Position numbers and translations under genes: made by a program
In this document: positions 28,701 through 36,115 of the stretch, one piece after another
Position numbering within the stretch: position 1 is the first letter of the stretch
How the letters are laid out: each line of letters opens with the position of its first letter
The notes under the pieces: model-generated
What the model was told of the DNA's origin: nothing
Seen by the model: only the letters and a program-made list of their open reading frames with translations
Database searches by the model: none
Source of the DNA: Paraescarpia echinospica
Lineage: Eukaryota > Annelida > Polychaeta > Sabellida > Siboglinidae
NCBI GenBank assembly: GCA_020002185.1
Contig: CM034537.1
Span: forward strand, 7,655,650 to 7,719,649
DNA: 64,000 nt
Reading direction: 5' to 3'

Positions 28701-31700
28701 ACAGTAACTTGTCTGTATAGCTGTAGTGAAAGCATGACTGGTGGTTCACTTCACCAGTTCCACTGATACTTGTGTGTTGCAGTTGCTTCAGCGCCAGTGG
28801 CTGCACGTCGTGTGAGTAAGACTGCGAGAGCGAGTGTCACTGGTGTGTTTATAGACGAGCCTGAGGCAGCTCGCCGGTCGCCGTCACCTGCTCGCAACCC
28901 TGTCAACAAGGTGATACACCTGCGCAACCTCGTACGGCCGTACACCATCCTACAGTTGCAGGAACTGCTGCGGCGCTCGGGCACACTCCTGGAGGGAGGC
29001 TTCTGGATCGACAAGGTCAAGTCACACTGCTTTGTTACGGTGAGTACTTCTGTCATGACTGCTTTGTCACAGTGAGTACATCTGTCGTGACTGCTTTGTC
29101 ACGGTGAGTACTTCTGTCACGACTGCATGAGTCCAGTGACATATATATTCTGTGATCTGTATGTTCAGCATAGCATTATCCACCAGCTGAATTAATTTTG
29201 GACAGATGGGAATTTGAGCTGTGAAACCAAACATTGACTCTCATTGTTTTTTGATTGGATTGTATACATTTGGACATTTTTGGACATGCATGTCCCGTGA
29301 CCTGCGTGTGACCTGTGTATCCTGTGACCTTCATGTTGTGTGATCTCCGTGAACTATGACTTGTGTGTTGCAGTATGAGACAGAAGTGCAGGCGACGGCA
29401 GCAAGACAGTCGCTCCACGGCACTCGCTGGCCGTCCTCCAACCCCAAGATACTGCGGGTCGAGTACGCCAGTGAGGAAGAGGTCAGTTGGCACTCAGTAC
29501 AGCTCAGTCAGTTCACATAGGCAATGTTGACAAGTTGTGCTTATTCATGTGGGTACATGTATAAATCACTTGCCAGTCACGTCTGCTGAGATTGATGCAC
29601 ACAGGAAACCCAGAAGATGCTTAATAGAATTAATATTGTATGTATGATAATCGAGGTGGACTATTTCACTGCTTTTCCCTGCTTTGCCCAATATTTGTCG
29701 AAATTGCTACCTCATTCTCACCCCCAATTTCATAAAATGATGGGGTTAACCACCCAGCAGTATTTATAATAATTATGTAGTCAATACAAAAGTGCCACAA
29801 ATTGAGGCAGCTGGGCAGAAATTTGTTGAATATTCTTCACATTGTCTGTTGTATTGTTTCCCTTGTTGGGTGGCACCTTAGTCGGGTGCATTGACTTGCT
29901 GTCAACTCAACAGTTGCAATATCATTCCACCATGCTATGGAGCAGCCGCATTGGTTGCCTGTCTACATGCTACATCAACAATCACACCGTTCTTATTCTC
30001 TCATGCTAATTACTCTAATATGTAAGATTATTGTGTTAATTACGAAAACATTGCATAACAAGAGCTAATATATATATACTTGCATTAATGCTGACTGTCA
30101 CCTGTGGTCATCCTGTCCATTGTCACTTGCACTAATGCTGACTGTCATCTGTGTTCATCCTGTTCATTGTCACTTACACTAATTCTGACTGTCACCTGTG
30201 TTCATCCTACTGCTGTCCATTGTCACTTGCACTAATACTGACTGTCACCTGTGTTCCTTCTACTGCTGTCCATTGTCACTTGCACTAATACTGACTGTCA
30301 CCAGTGTTCATCCTACTGCAATCCATTTTCACTTGCACTAATACTGACTGTCACCAGTGTTCATCCTACTGCTGTCCATTGTCACTTGCACTAATACTGA
30401 CTGTCACCTGTGTTCATCCTACTGCTGTCCATTGTCACGTGCACTAATACTGACTGTCACCTGTGTTCATCCTACTGCTGTCCATTGTCACTTGCACTAA
30501 TACTGACTGTCACCAGTGTTCATCCTACTGCAATCCATTTTCACTTGCACTAATACTGACTGTCACCAGTGTTCATCCTACTGCTGTCCATTGTCACATG
30601 CACTAATACTGACTGTCACCTGTGTTCATCCTACTGCTGTCCATTGTCACTTGCACTAATACTGACTGTCACCTGTGTTCATCCTACTGCTGTCCATTGT
30701 CACTTGCACTAATACTGACTGTCACCAGTGTTCATCCTACTGCTGTCCATTATCACTTGCACTAATACTGACTGTCACCTGTGTTCCTTCTACTGCTGTC
30801 CATTGTCACTTGCACTAATACTGACTGTCACCAGTGTTCATCCTACTGCAATCCATTTTCACTTGCACTAATACTGACTGTCACCAGTGTTCATCCTACT
30901 GCTGTCCATTGTCACATGCACTAATACTGACTGTCACCTGTGTTCATCCTACTGCTGTCCATTGTCACGTGCACTAATACTGACTCACCTGTGTTCCTCC
31001 TACTGCTATTCATTGTCACTTGCACTAGTACTGTCTGTCACCCGTGTTCATCCTACTGCTGCCCATTGTCACTTGTGCTAATACTGACTGTCACCTGTGT
31101 CCATCCTACTGCTGTCCATTGTCACTTGCACTAATACTCACTGTCACCAGTGTTCATTCTACTGCTATTCATTGTCACTTGCACTAATACTGACTGTCAC
31201 CTGTGTTCATCCTACTGCTGTCCATTGTCACTTGCACTAATACTGACTGTCACCTGTGTTCATCCTACTGCTGTCCATTGTCACTTGCACTAATACTGAC
31301 TGTCACCAGTGTTCATCCTACTGCTGTCCATTGTCACTTGCACTAATACTGACTGTCACCTGTGTTCCTTCTACTGCTGTCCATTGTCACTTGCACTAAT
31401 ACTGACTGTCACCAGTGTTCATCCTACTGCAATCCATTTTCACTTGCACTAATACTGACTGTCACCAGTGTTCATCCTACTGCTGTCCATTGTCACATGC
31501 ACTAATACTGACTGTCACCTGTGTTCATCCTACTGCTGTCCATTGTCACGTGCACTAATACTGACTCACCTGTGTTCCTCCTACTGCTATTCATTGTCAC
31601 TTGCAGTAGTACTGTCTGTCACCCGTGTTCATCCTACTGCTGCCCATTGTCACTTGTGCTAATACTGACTGTCACCTGTGTCCATCCTACTGCTGTCCAT

Positions 31701-34700
31701 TGTCACTTGCACTAATACTCACTGTCACCAGTGTTCATTCTACTGCTATTCATTGTCACTTGCACTAATACTGACTGTCACCTGTGTTCATCCTACTGCT
31801 GTCCATTGTCACTTGCACTAATACTGACTGTCACCAGTGTTCATCCTACTGCTGTCCATTGTCACTTGTGCTAATGCTGACTGTCTCCTGTGTTCCTTCT
31901 CCTACTGTCACTGTGAGGTTGCTGTGCTGGGTCCACAGCTCGACTTCTACCGGACTGGCAAGGTGGCTGGGGGTCCTGCGCCCGTCGCTGCTGATGGTGT
32001 GAGGCGAGACAGTCACAAGGAGGCAGCACCAGTACAACGGCATGATTCCGACGAGGGAACACGCAAAATGAAACTGAAGGAAGCGGCAAAGGTGACAGCA
32101 GCCACAGCAAAGAAAGCAGAACCTATTCGGGAGTGGGATCGGGATAAGGTGCGACAGAGCAGGGAGCGCTCACGAGAGAGGGAAGTTTCAAAACGGGGTG
32201 AGAGACGGCGATCGTCTCCGACCAGCGGCAGGACTCGGAGTAGGGAGAGAACAAGGAAGGAAGAGAAACAGCAAGACGCCAGTCAGGACAGGCGCAGCAA
32301 GCACGACAAGAAAGGTGTTGTATCAACTGCATTAACAACATGGTTTAATTGTTCAAATCTCAATAACAACATGCTTACAATGGTCCAACTGTTAATAACA
32401 ACAAATTCAGTATGGTTAAACTGTTAATAACAACAGGCCCAGGATTGTTCAGCTGTTAATAATAACACCCTCACGATGGTGTGATTTTAAACAAGACTGC
32501 TCAGTATGTTCGCCTGTTCCATCAGAATGTGTCGCATGTGTTTGGCGAGATAGCCGATGTAATCCAACATGTAGGCAGTACTGGAATGTTGCGTCTTCTG
32601 ATATACCAACATTAGCTGTAGCAAGGAGGAATGGGTTTGTCAACAACTCTTCCTGTTGTTGATCAGAGCGAAAAGACGAGGAGGAAGTCCCGGCAAAACT
32701 ACTCGACGATCTCTTCCGAAAGACCAAGGCAACACCTTGCATCTACTGGCTGCCTCTCACTGATGAGCTGGTGAGTGAACACTAGTAGTTGGTGGGTGCG
32801 TGAACACTGGTAGTTGGTGGGTGAGTGAACACTGGTGGTTTATGGCTGAGTGAACATCAATGGTTGGTGGCTGAGTGAACAGCGGTGGTTAGTGGCTGAA
32901 TGAACACTGGTGGTTGATGGGCGAGTTAACACTGGTGGTTGGTGGCTTAGTGAACATCTGTGGTTGGTGGCTGAATGAACACTGGTGGTTGGTGGCTGAG
33001 TGAACACTGGTGGTTGGTGGCTTAGTGAACATTGGTGGCTAAGTGAACACTGGTGGTTGCTGGGTGAGTGAACACTGGTGGTTGATGGACGAGTGAACAT
33101 TGGTGGTTGATTACTAGTGGTTGGTGAGTGAACACTGGTGGTTGGTGAGCAAGTGAACACTGATGGGTGAGTGAACACTGGTGGTTGGTGAGCAAGTGAA
33201 CACTGATGGTTGATGGGTGAGTGAACACTGGTGGTTGGTGAGCGAGTGAACACTGGTGGTTGGTGGGTGAGTGAACACTGGTGGTTGGTGAGTGAGTGAA
33301 CACTGGTGGTTGCTGGGTGAGTGAACACTGGTGGTTGATGGACGAGTGAACATTGGTGGTTGGTGGATGATCACTAGTGGTTGGTGAGCAAGTGAACACT
33401 GGTGGTTGATGGGTGGGTGAACACTGATGGTTGAACACTGGTGGTTGAGTGAACACTGGTGGTTGGTGAGTGAGTGAACACTGGTGGTTGAGTGAACACT
33501 GGTGGTTGGTGGGTGAGTGAACACTGGTGGTTGGTGGGTGAGTGAACACTGGTGGTTGATGTTACAGGAGAGTAGTTACATATTTCTTCAGGCAGTGTAT
33601 GTTACTGGAGAATACAGTTACGTTTCTTTATAGATTGCAAAAAGAGCAACTGAACGCAAACAAAGGGAGGAAGAGAGAGAGAAGAGACGAAAACTGATGG
33701 AGAAGGAGGAAGAAGAGGGAAGGGAAAGGGCTCGGGAGGAAAGGCTAAAGGTAAGAAAAGGGTTCTGGAGGAAAGGCTGAATATAAGGAGAGGGAAGGGC
33801 TCAGTAGGAAGGCTAAAGGTAAGAAAAAGGTTCAGGATGAAAGGCTGAATATAAGGAGAGGGAATGGCTCGGGAGGAAGGCTGAAGGTAAGAAAATGGTT
33901 CTAAAGGAAAGGCTGAACATAAGGAGAGGGAAGGGCTCGGGAGGAAGGCTGAAGGTAAGAAAAAGGTTCTGGAGGAAAGGCTGAACATAAGGAGAGGGAA
34001 GGGCTCAGGATGAAGGCTGAAGGTAAGAAAAAAGTTCTGGAGGAAAGGCTGAACATAAGGAGAGGGAAGGGCTCAGGAGGAAGGCTGAAGGTAAGAAAAA
34101 GGTTCTGGAGGAAAGGCTGATCATAAGGAGAGGGAAGGGCTTAGGAGGAAGGCTGAAGGTAAGAAAACGGTTCTAGAGGAAAGGCTGAACATAAGGAAAG
34201 GGAAGGGCTCAGGAGGAAGGCTTGAAGGTAAGAAAAAGGTTCTGGAGGAAAGGCTGATCATAAGGAGAGGGAAGGGCTCAGGAGGAAGGCTGAAGGTAAG
34301 CAAAAGGTTCAGGAGGAAGGCTGAAGGTAAGAAAAAGGTTCAGGAGGAAAAGCTGAACATAAGGAGAGGGAAGGGCTCAGGAGGAAGGCTGAAGGTAAGC
34401 AAAAGGTTCAGGAGGAAAGGCTGATCATAAGGAGAGGGAAGGGCTCAGGAGGAAGGCTGAAGGTAAGCAAAAGGTTCAGGAGGAAAGGCTGAACATAAGG
34501 AGAGGGAAGGGCTCAGGAGGAAGGCTGAAGGTAAGAAAAAGGTTCAGGAGGAAAGGCTGAACATAAGGAGAGGGAAGGGCTCAGGAGGAAGGCTGAAGGT
34601 AAGAAAACGGTTCTAGAGGAAAGGCTGATCATAAGGAGAGGGAAGGGCTCAGGAGGAAGGCTGATGGTAAGAAAAAGGTTCAGGAGGAAAGGCTGATCAT

Positions 34701-36115
34701 AAGGAGAGGGAAGGGCTCAGGAGGAAGGCTGAAGGTAAGAAAAAGGTTCTGGAGGAAAGGCTGAACATAAGGAGAGGGAAGGGCTTAGGAGGAAGGCTGA
34801 AGGTAAGAAAACGGTTCTAGAGGAAAGGCTGAACATAAGGAAAGGGAAGGGCTCAGGAGGAAGGCTGAAGGTAAGAAAAAGGTTCTGGAGGAAAGGCTGA
34901 TCATAAGGAGAGGGAAGGGCTTAGGAGGAAGGCTGAAGGTAAGAAAAAGGTTCTGGAGGAAAGGCTGATCATAAGGAGAGGGAAGGGCTTAGGAGGAAGG
35001 CTGAAGGTAAGAAAAAGGTTCTGGAGGAAAGGCTGATCATAAGGAGAGGGAAGGGCTTAGGAGGAAGGCTGAAGGTAAGAAAAAGGTTCTGGAGGAAAGG
35101 CTGATCATAAGGAGAGGGAAGGGCTTAGGAGGAAGGCTGAAGGTAAGAAAAAGGTTCTGGAGGAAAGGCTGATCATAAGGAGAGGGAAGGGCTTAGGAGG
35201 AAGGCTGAAGGTAAGAAAAAGGTTCTGGAGGAAAGGCTGATCATAAAGAGAGGGAAGGGCTTAGGAGGAAGGCTGAAGGTAAGAAAAAGGTTCTGGAGGA
35301 AAGGCTGATCATAAGGAGAGGGAAGGGCTCAGGAGGAAGGCTGAAGGTAAGAAAAAGGTTCTAGAGGAAAGGCTGATCATAAGGAAAGGGAAGGGCTCAG
35401 GAGAAAGGCTAAAGGTAAGCAAAAGGTTCTGGAGGAAAGGCTGATCATAAGGAGAGGGAAGGGCTCAGGAGGAAGGCTGAAGGTAAGAAAAAGGTTCTAG
35501 AGGAAAGGCTGATCATAAGGAGAGGGAAGGGCTTAGGAGGAAGGCTGAAGGTAAGAAAAAGGTTCTAGAGGAAAGGCTGAACACAAGGAGAGGGAAGGGT
35601 TCGGGAGGAAGGCTGAAGGTAAGAATAGGAAGCCTGAAGCAAATTATGCTGTTTGTTTTCAGGCAATTTTTATGACATTCGAAGACTGGGTGGTTCTTTT
35701 TATTTGTGGGAAGCCCTCTTGATTTATGGTAGGACAATATAACAAGTAGATGTAACTAACATTGGTCTAAAGTAAGTGGTAATAGCTCTGCCAGTCATGT
35801 TGAGGATCATATCCATATTTTGTCTCCTACTTTCACCTTTGTCTTGATGTGATCATTGTAACTAATGGTGCTATCCAGGATAACTCGAGGCTATAGTGAC
35901 TTACGTCATTTTAACCATAGAACTCTTTGTATTTTATATATATATACCTGTATATTTGTATCTTAACGGAAATATTTATTTATGTTGGGATGGATGTTTT
36001 TAGCAAGCATCTATTCTAGCGACATCTTTGGTTGTACTTTCAGATGCGTGAACACGACAGAAGTCGTGAGAATGAGCGGGGACGTGATGATGACAGGACA
36101 AGACATCGCTACTGA
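1542..36115 (+). CDS. ACIN1: Acinus (ACIN1) gene, 3' portion, 13 exons in window
   Basis: Acinus is a nuclear RNA-binding protein that forms the ASAP complex with RNPS1 and SAP18, works with the exon junction complex and affects alternative splicing. The exons listed separately join with phases 0,2,0,1,0,0,1,0,0,1,0,0 and give about 618 codons. Visible in order: RS-rich stretch; acidic linkers; conserved block NLIPDI...[19 protein letters not shown] beginning [11 protein letters not shown] and containing [13 protein letters not shown]; an REWDRDKVR basic region; the RNPS1/SAP18-binding motif [20 protein letters not shown]; and an R/E/D tail. Order and motifs match vertebrate ACIN1 as I remember it. 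The N-terminal SAP domain must lie before position 1. Identity is secure from the RRM onward; the small exons before 15 kb rest on splice consensus and phase only. Nearly every intron carries a minisatellite. Confidence 0.93.
1876..2070. mobile_element. Possible Tigger/pogo-like terminal sequence
   Basis: The stretch starting ta|cagtcgccccttgttataa resembles the terminal inverted repeats of pogo-type elements, which insert at TA. No matching inverted end was found downstream to 3.2 kb, so this is a solo end or a chance match. Confidence 0.3.
2090..3180. other. ACIN1 intron, no feature recognised
   Basis: A/T-rich unique-looking sequence. No coding potential, tandem repeat or transposon end identified. 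Confidence 0.5.
3524..3689 (+). pseudogene. Possible 5' exon of the Mutator-like transposon
   Basis: An ATG in a fair context (gacatcATGTCG) opens a basic R/K-rich frame ending at CAGCGAGAA|gtaagt, a strong donor. It could splice to the acceptor at 5100 (gtttgcttccag) that opens the transposase-like frame. Basic N-termini are usual in this transposase type. Low confidence: no conserved motif seen here. Confidence 0.3.
3965..4665. mobile_element. Fold-back element with ~145-bp inverted arms
   Basis: Arms at about 3965-4110 and 4518-4665 are reverse complements (shared words include gcattcagagcatgttta, aggccgacccttt and gcgtcagaatgagtt) with scattered mismatches. The 400-base loop contains the tRNA-like SINE. 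The right arm ends near a second tagctca-like word. Lies in the intron of the putative Mutator-like element, so it is a nested insertion. Confidence 0.7.
4415..4505 (+). mobile_element. tRNA-derived SINE head
   Basis: Contains an A-box (tagctcagtggg, 4423-4434) and a B-box (ggttcaatcc, 4481-4490) spaced as in a tRNA promoter. The anticodon arm is disrupted and there is no closed acceptor stem, so it is not a functional tRNA gene. Most likely the 5' part of a SINE. Confidence 0.55.
5101..6420 (+). pseudogene. Mutator-like transposase pseudogene
   Basis: Pieces in different frames line up with the metazoan Mutator-like transposase family (the family with an SFDGTWxxRGH block). [20 protein letters not shown] at 5101; [11 protein letters not shown] at about 5430; [18 protein letters not shown] near 5575; [16 protein letters not shown] near 5745; then [20 protein letters not shown], ATFYHxxS-like and CPPG near 5880-6020; and [16 protein letters not shown] near 6200. 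At least three frameshifts and several stops, so it is inactive. The family assignment is from memory of the motif order. Confidence 0.7.
6430..7480. other. ACIN1 intron, no feature recognised
   Basis: A short duplicated phrase (cattggactgtaaaatt, 6560 and 6590) and A/T-rich sequence. May include the 3' flank of the transposase pseudogene. No gene or repeat array. Confidence 0.4.
7500..7640. repeat. ~39-bp minisatellite, 3-4 copies, before ACIN1 exon b
   Basis: Units share atggctgtgtttga and ctcaatgttagcatcc. The array ends about 15 bases before the acceptor of the 7655 exon. Confidence 0.75.
7655..7737 (+). CDS. ACIN1: ACIN1 exon b: linker
   Basis: Acceptor ttttgttgcag, donor GA|gtaggt. 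Phase 0 in, phase 2 out. Encodes an acidic, low-complexity linker ([18 protein letters not shown]...). No domain recognised. Assignment rests on splice sites and on exact phase agreement with the exons on either side. Confidence 0.6.
8212..9165. repeat. 41-bp minisatellite, about 23 copies
   Basis: Units contain gggttggttacaaca and gtgataggaagtaaat; two variants (tgcagtgtg and gcaatacg) alternate in part, giving a loose 82-bp higher-order pattern. Ends 20 bases before ACIN1 exon c. Confidence 0.95.
9186..9270 (+). CDS. ACIN1: ACIN1 exon c: acidic linker
   Basis: Acceptor gttgacacag, donor GAGGAG|gtatat. It takes two bases from the previous exon and ends in phase 0. Encodes an E/K-rich segment ([19 protein letters not shown]). 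The 41-bp minisatellite upstream ends about 20 bases before the exon. Supported by phase and composition only. Confidence 0.65.
9271..9945. other. ACIN1 intron, no feature recognised
   Basis: Unique-looking intron sequence; nothing identified apart from the beginning of the next array. Confidence 0.4.
9946..11590. repeat. Minisatellite evolving into an 82-bp higher-order repeat
   Basis: From 9946 to about 10800 the units are 25-30 bp and irregular (tgccactgtcaactgaa, cattggtggt). From about 10840 to 11515 the array becomes a regular 82-bp unit repeated about 8 times (contains gaagataagatgtgtgcc and aaccaaagagaagattgg). Short ORFs in it recur at 82-base spacing and are not genes. Confidence 0.9.
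11836..11925. repeat. 42-bp direct duplication
   Basis: Two adjacent copies of ggtgctgagatggttggctg...aggtcctga. The rest of the intron from 11590 to 13650 shows no gene, array or transposon end. Confidence 0.7.
13657..13717 (+). CDS. ACIN1: ACIN1 exon d: linker
   Basis: Acceptor gtgcttgctag, donor aacactt|gtaagc. Phase 0 in, phase 1 out; this is the phase the next exon requires. A second AG four bases downstream (gacag, exon from 13661) would also be open but would leave the next exon out of frame. Encodes a T/E/D-rich linker ([20 protein letters not shown]). Confidence 0.55.
13740..15000. repeat. Compound minisatellite (~80 and ~51 bp units)
   Basis: Units share ggtcatccactcacctctct and atttctctggtcat, alternating with gtacacaagactcagcctt segments. 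All three forward frames stay open for long stretches (up to about 490 and 610 codons) only because stop codons are absent from the unit. Not a gene. Between ACIN1 exons d and e. Confidence 0.92.
15134..15255 (+). CDS. ACIN1: ACIN1 exon e: basic/serine linker, donor uncertain
   Basis: Acceptor atggtgctgtag|gtaacaagg, phase 1 in. Encodes [20 protein letters not shown] followed by a Ser run; RWG plus a Ser/Thr/Lys stretch sits just before the LIPDI block in vertebrate Acinus. The 3' end is not clear. The only GT that keeps phase 0 with the next exon is the weak GCT|gtcaca at 15256, which is already the first unit of the 52-bp array that follows. The true exon may end earlier, or the donor may have been altered by the array. 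Confidence 0.5.
15243..16255. repeat. 52-bp minisatellite, about 19 copies
   Basis: Units contain cacattcacactctgcttct and cacatttacacccagctac. It begins within or immediately after ACIN1 exon e and obscures its donor. Long open frames here are artefacts of the repeat. Confidence 0.92.
16592..18970. mobile_element. Composite element, copy A
   Basis: Outer sequences include tttagtcctttggccgaagg at the left (with a partial extra copy at 16600) and tagtccaaaggacttcaggg at the right, followed by shared tracts such as ttttgcatagacatatctta. An inverted copy sits at 57175-59690 (copy B) with the same internal order, including a LINE reverse-transcriptase fragment. Relative to B, about 190 bp holding a LINE C-terminal piece has been lost near 18445. 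Confidence 0.75.
17718..18005 (-). pseudogene. LINE reverse-transcriptase fragment in copy A
   Basis: The minus strand encodes [20 protein letters not shown] (RT motif A: F-D-KKAFD), then [10 protein letters not shown] and [14 protein letters not shown] (RT motif B region). No YADD motif follows, so it is a domain fragment. Copy B carries the same piece with more damage. Confidence 0.75.
18971..19470. other. ACIN1 intron, no feature recognised
   Basis: Mixed composition, possibly transposon-derived; no end or coding motif identified. Confidence 0.3.
19471..19684. mobile_element. Small MITE-like element with inverted ends
   Basis: acacggattcacg at the left and its inverse cgtgaatccgtgt at the right. 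Inside, a ~65-bp segment (aacaaagcaaaacaaactta...ggatgcccatatatggtaga) is present twice, about 117 bp apart. Confidence 0.5.
19690..21520. other. ACIN1 intron with two unassigned minus-strand ORFs
   Basis: Minus-strand frames of 82 codons (21497-21249, starts [11 protein letters not shown]) and 76 codons (21015-20785) have a more protein-like composition than their surroundings, and a 32-codon plus-strand frame starts at 20630. No family recognised and no splice link established. They may be remnants of an unknown transposon gene. Confidence 0.25.
21526..22519. mobile_element. hAT-like non-autonomous element
   Basis: Left end CAGGGCTGGACATTAA, right end (inverted) CAGGGCTTGACATTAA, flanked by TTATG on both sides (21521-21525, 22520-22524). 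Subterminal words acaagt/acttgtcc recur near both ends. No transposase. The end sequence is of hAT type, but the duplication I can see is 5 bases rather than 8. Confidence 0.75.
23445..24121. mobile_element. TTAA-flanked MITE inserted in the LINE 3' end
   Basis: Ends GGCCAGACACGGCAGG and, inverted, GGCCAGACACCCCAGG, each preceded by TTAA (23441-23444 and 24122-24125), the target site of piggyBac and Kolobok elements. LINE C-terminal coding resumes on both sides, so the MITE is younger than the LINE. Confidence 0.8.
26195..27420. repeat. 84-bp in-frame array inside the LINE endonuclease
   Basis: About 14-15 copies of an 84-bp unit (28 codons) with [16 protein letters not shown] and [10 protein letters not shown]. 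Two alternating variants (gggggag and gggagag; CAWG and SVWG) show pairwise duplication. One unit lacks 6 bases. The minus frame stays open across the array for 482 codons, ending in unrepeated endonuclease sequence. Confidence 0.95.
27741..27914 (+). CDS. ACIN1: ACIN1 exon f: conserved LIPDI block
   Basis: Acceptor ctatgttgcag, donor cttacag|gtcact. 58 codons, phase 0 to 0. Begins [20 protein letters not shown] and continues with [20 protein letters not shown], corresponding to vertebrate SLIPDI...[20 protein letters not shown]. This short conserved acidic block precedes the RRM. The other two frames at the exon start contain early stops, which fixes the phase. Confidence 0.85.
28355..28439 (+). 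CDS. ACIN1: ACIN1 exon g: E/K-rich linker
   Basis: Acceptor gctgcatgttgcag, donor aagacag|gtgagg. Phase 0 in, phase 1 out. Encodes an E/K/D-rich charged segment ([20 protein letters not shown]), as between the LIPDI block and the RRM in vertebrate Acinus. Followed at once by a GA-rich tandem region. Confidence 0.8.
28440..28690. repeat. GA-rich tandem region
   Basis: Short units such as gagagagacggagagagac and gatgtgagagagaga directly after the donor of ACIN1 exon g. The minus-strand Ser/Leu/Pro ORFs here are artefacts. Confidence 0.8.
28783..29039 (+). CDS. ACIN1: ACIN1 exon h: N-terminal part of the RRM
   Basis: Acceptor cttgtgtgttgcag, donor TTTGTTACG|gtgagt. Phase 1 in, phase 0 out. After [20 protein letters not shown] comes the RRM: beta-1 [10 protein letters not shown] (RNP2-like), helix 1 [16 protein letters not shown], and [13 protein letters not shown] (RNP1-like). 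The FWIDK-KSHCFVTY pattern is diagnostic for Acinus rather than a generic RRM protein. The donor and the last 12 coding bases are copied in tandem just downstream. Confidence 0.95.
29028..29125 (+). repeat. 32-bp repeat, 3 copies, duplicating an ACIN1 donor
   Basis: The unit is tgctttgtcacg|gtgagta plus about 13 intron bases. The first copy is the real exon h end and donor; GT occurs again at the same place in copies two and three (29072, 29104). Confidence 0.85.
29374..29481 (+). CDS. ACIN1: ACIN1 exon i: C-terminal part of the RRM
   Basis: Acceptor ttgtgtgttgcag, donor GAAGAG|gtcagt. 36 codons, phase 0 to 0. Encodes [20 protein letters not shown] and then [16 protein letters not shown], matching the vertebrate [24 protein letters not shown] segment. 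Together with exon h this completes the RRM fold. Confidence 0.95.
29482..30070. other. ACIN1 intron, no feature recognised
   Basis: Unique-looking intron before the 53-bp array. Confidence 0.4.
30075..31905. repeat. 53-bp minisatellite, about 34 copies
   Basis: Units contain actgactgtcacctgtgttc, atcctactgctgtccattg and cacttgcactaa. A block of about 250-580 bp is duplicated as a whole: 30887-31134 recurs almost unchanged at 31468-31715. The last degenerate unit merges into the pyrimidine tract of the ACIN1 exon j acceptor. Confidence 0.95.
31939..32314 (+). CDS. ACIN1: ACIN1 exon j: basic RS/RE region
   Basis: Acceptor gggtccacag, donor GACAAGAAAG|gtgttg. Phase 0 in, phase 1 out, 125 codons. 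Begins LDFYRTG (vertebrate LDYHRG), contains [12 protein letters not shown] and an R/E/S-rich run ([20 protein letters not shown]). An alternative AG at 31917 would add seven in-frame codons, but the alignment with vertebrate Acinus favours 31939. The 53-bp array (30.1-31.9 kb) runs directly into the pyrimidine tract of this acceptor. Confidence 0.9.
32667..32770 (+). CDS. ACIN1: ACIN1 exon k: RNPS1/SAP18-binding motif
   Basis: Acceptor ttgttgatcag, donor GATGAGCTG|gtgagt. Phase 1 in, phase 0 out. Encodes [20 protein letters not shown] followed by [14 protein letters not shown], the nearly invariant Acinus motif that binds RNPS1 and SAP18 in the ASAP complex. The donor gtgagtg is also the start of a 25-bp minisatellite. 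Confidence 0.96.
32771..33565 (+). repeat. 25-bp minisatellite starting at the ACIN1 exon k donor
   Basis: Each unit reads gtgagtgaacactggtggtt plus about 5 bases; the first unit is the real donor. About 30 copies, many keeping GG|gtgagtg, a strong 5' splice-site match. Some lack the GT (ctgagtg, atgagtg). Confidence 0.93.
33634..33750 (+). CDS. ACIN1: ACIN1 exon l: E/R/K-rich coiled tail
   Basis: Acceptor cgtttctttatag, donor GCTAAAG|gtaaga. 39 codons, phase 0 to 0. Encodes [20 protein letters not shown] and a further E/R run, matching the charged helix after the RNPS1/SAP18-binding motif. The final ~35 coding bases plus the donor form the repeat unit of the 68-bp array that follows. Confidence 0.93.
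33716..35628 (+). repeat. 68-bp minisatellite carrying ~28 copies of the ACIN1 exon l donor
   Basis: Each unit contains the end of exon l (aagggctcgggaggaaggct) followed by gaag|gtaagaaaaag, then gttctggaggaaaggctgat. Nearly all copies keep AAG|gtaag. The 5' member is the real exon end (33716-33750). Confidence 0.95.
35640..36043. other. ACIN1 last intron, unique part
   Basis: No feature other than the (TA)n stretch near 35935 and the acceptor tract before 36044. Confidence 0.4.
36044..36115 (+). CDS. ACIN1: ACIN1 terminal exon: R/D tail and stop
   Basis: Acceptor tacttttcag, phase 0, 23 codons then TGA. Encodes a short R/E/D/H tail ([20 protein letters not shown]). The vertebrate tail is longer but of the same type. 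An unrelated reading frame spans this exon on the same strand and is not coding. Confidence 0.85.
   Translation: MREHDRSRENERGRDDDRTRHRY

Noticed and set aside
28276..28806. Minus-strand Ser/Leu/Pro-rich ORFs
   Set aside because: Antisense to ACIN1 exon g and the GA-rich tandem region.
31939..32314. Stand-alone 196-codon RS protein starting at 31837
   Set aside because: The start lies in the minisatellite; the protein-like part is an internal Acinus exon with acceptor at 31939 and donor at 32315.
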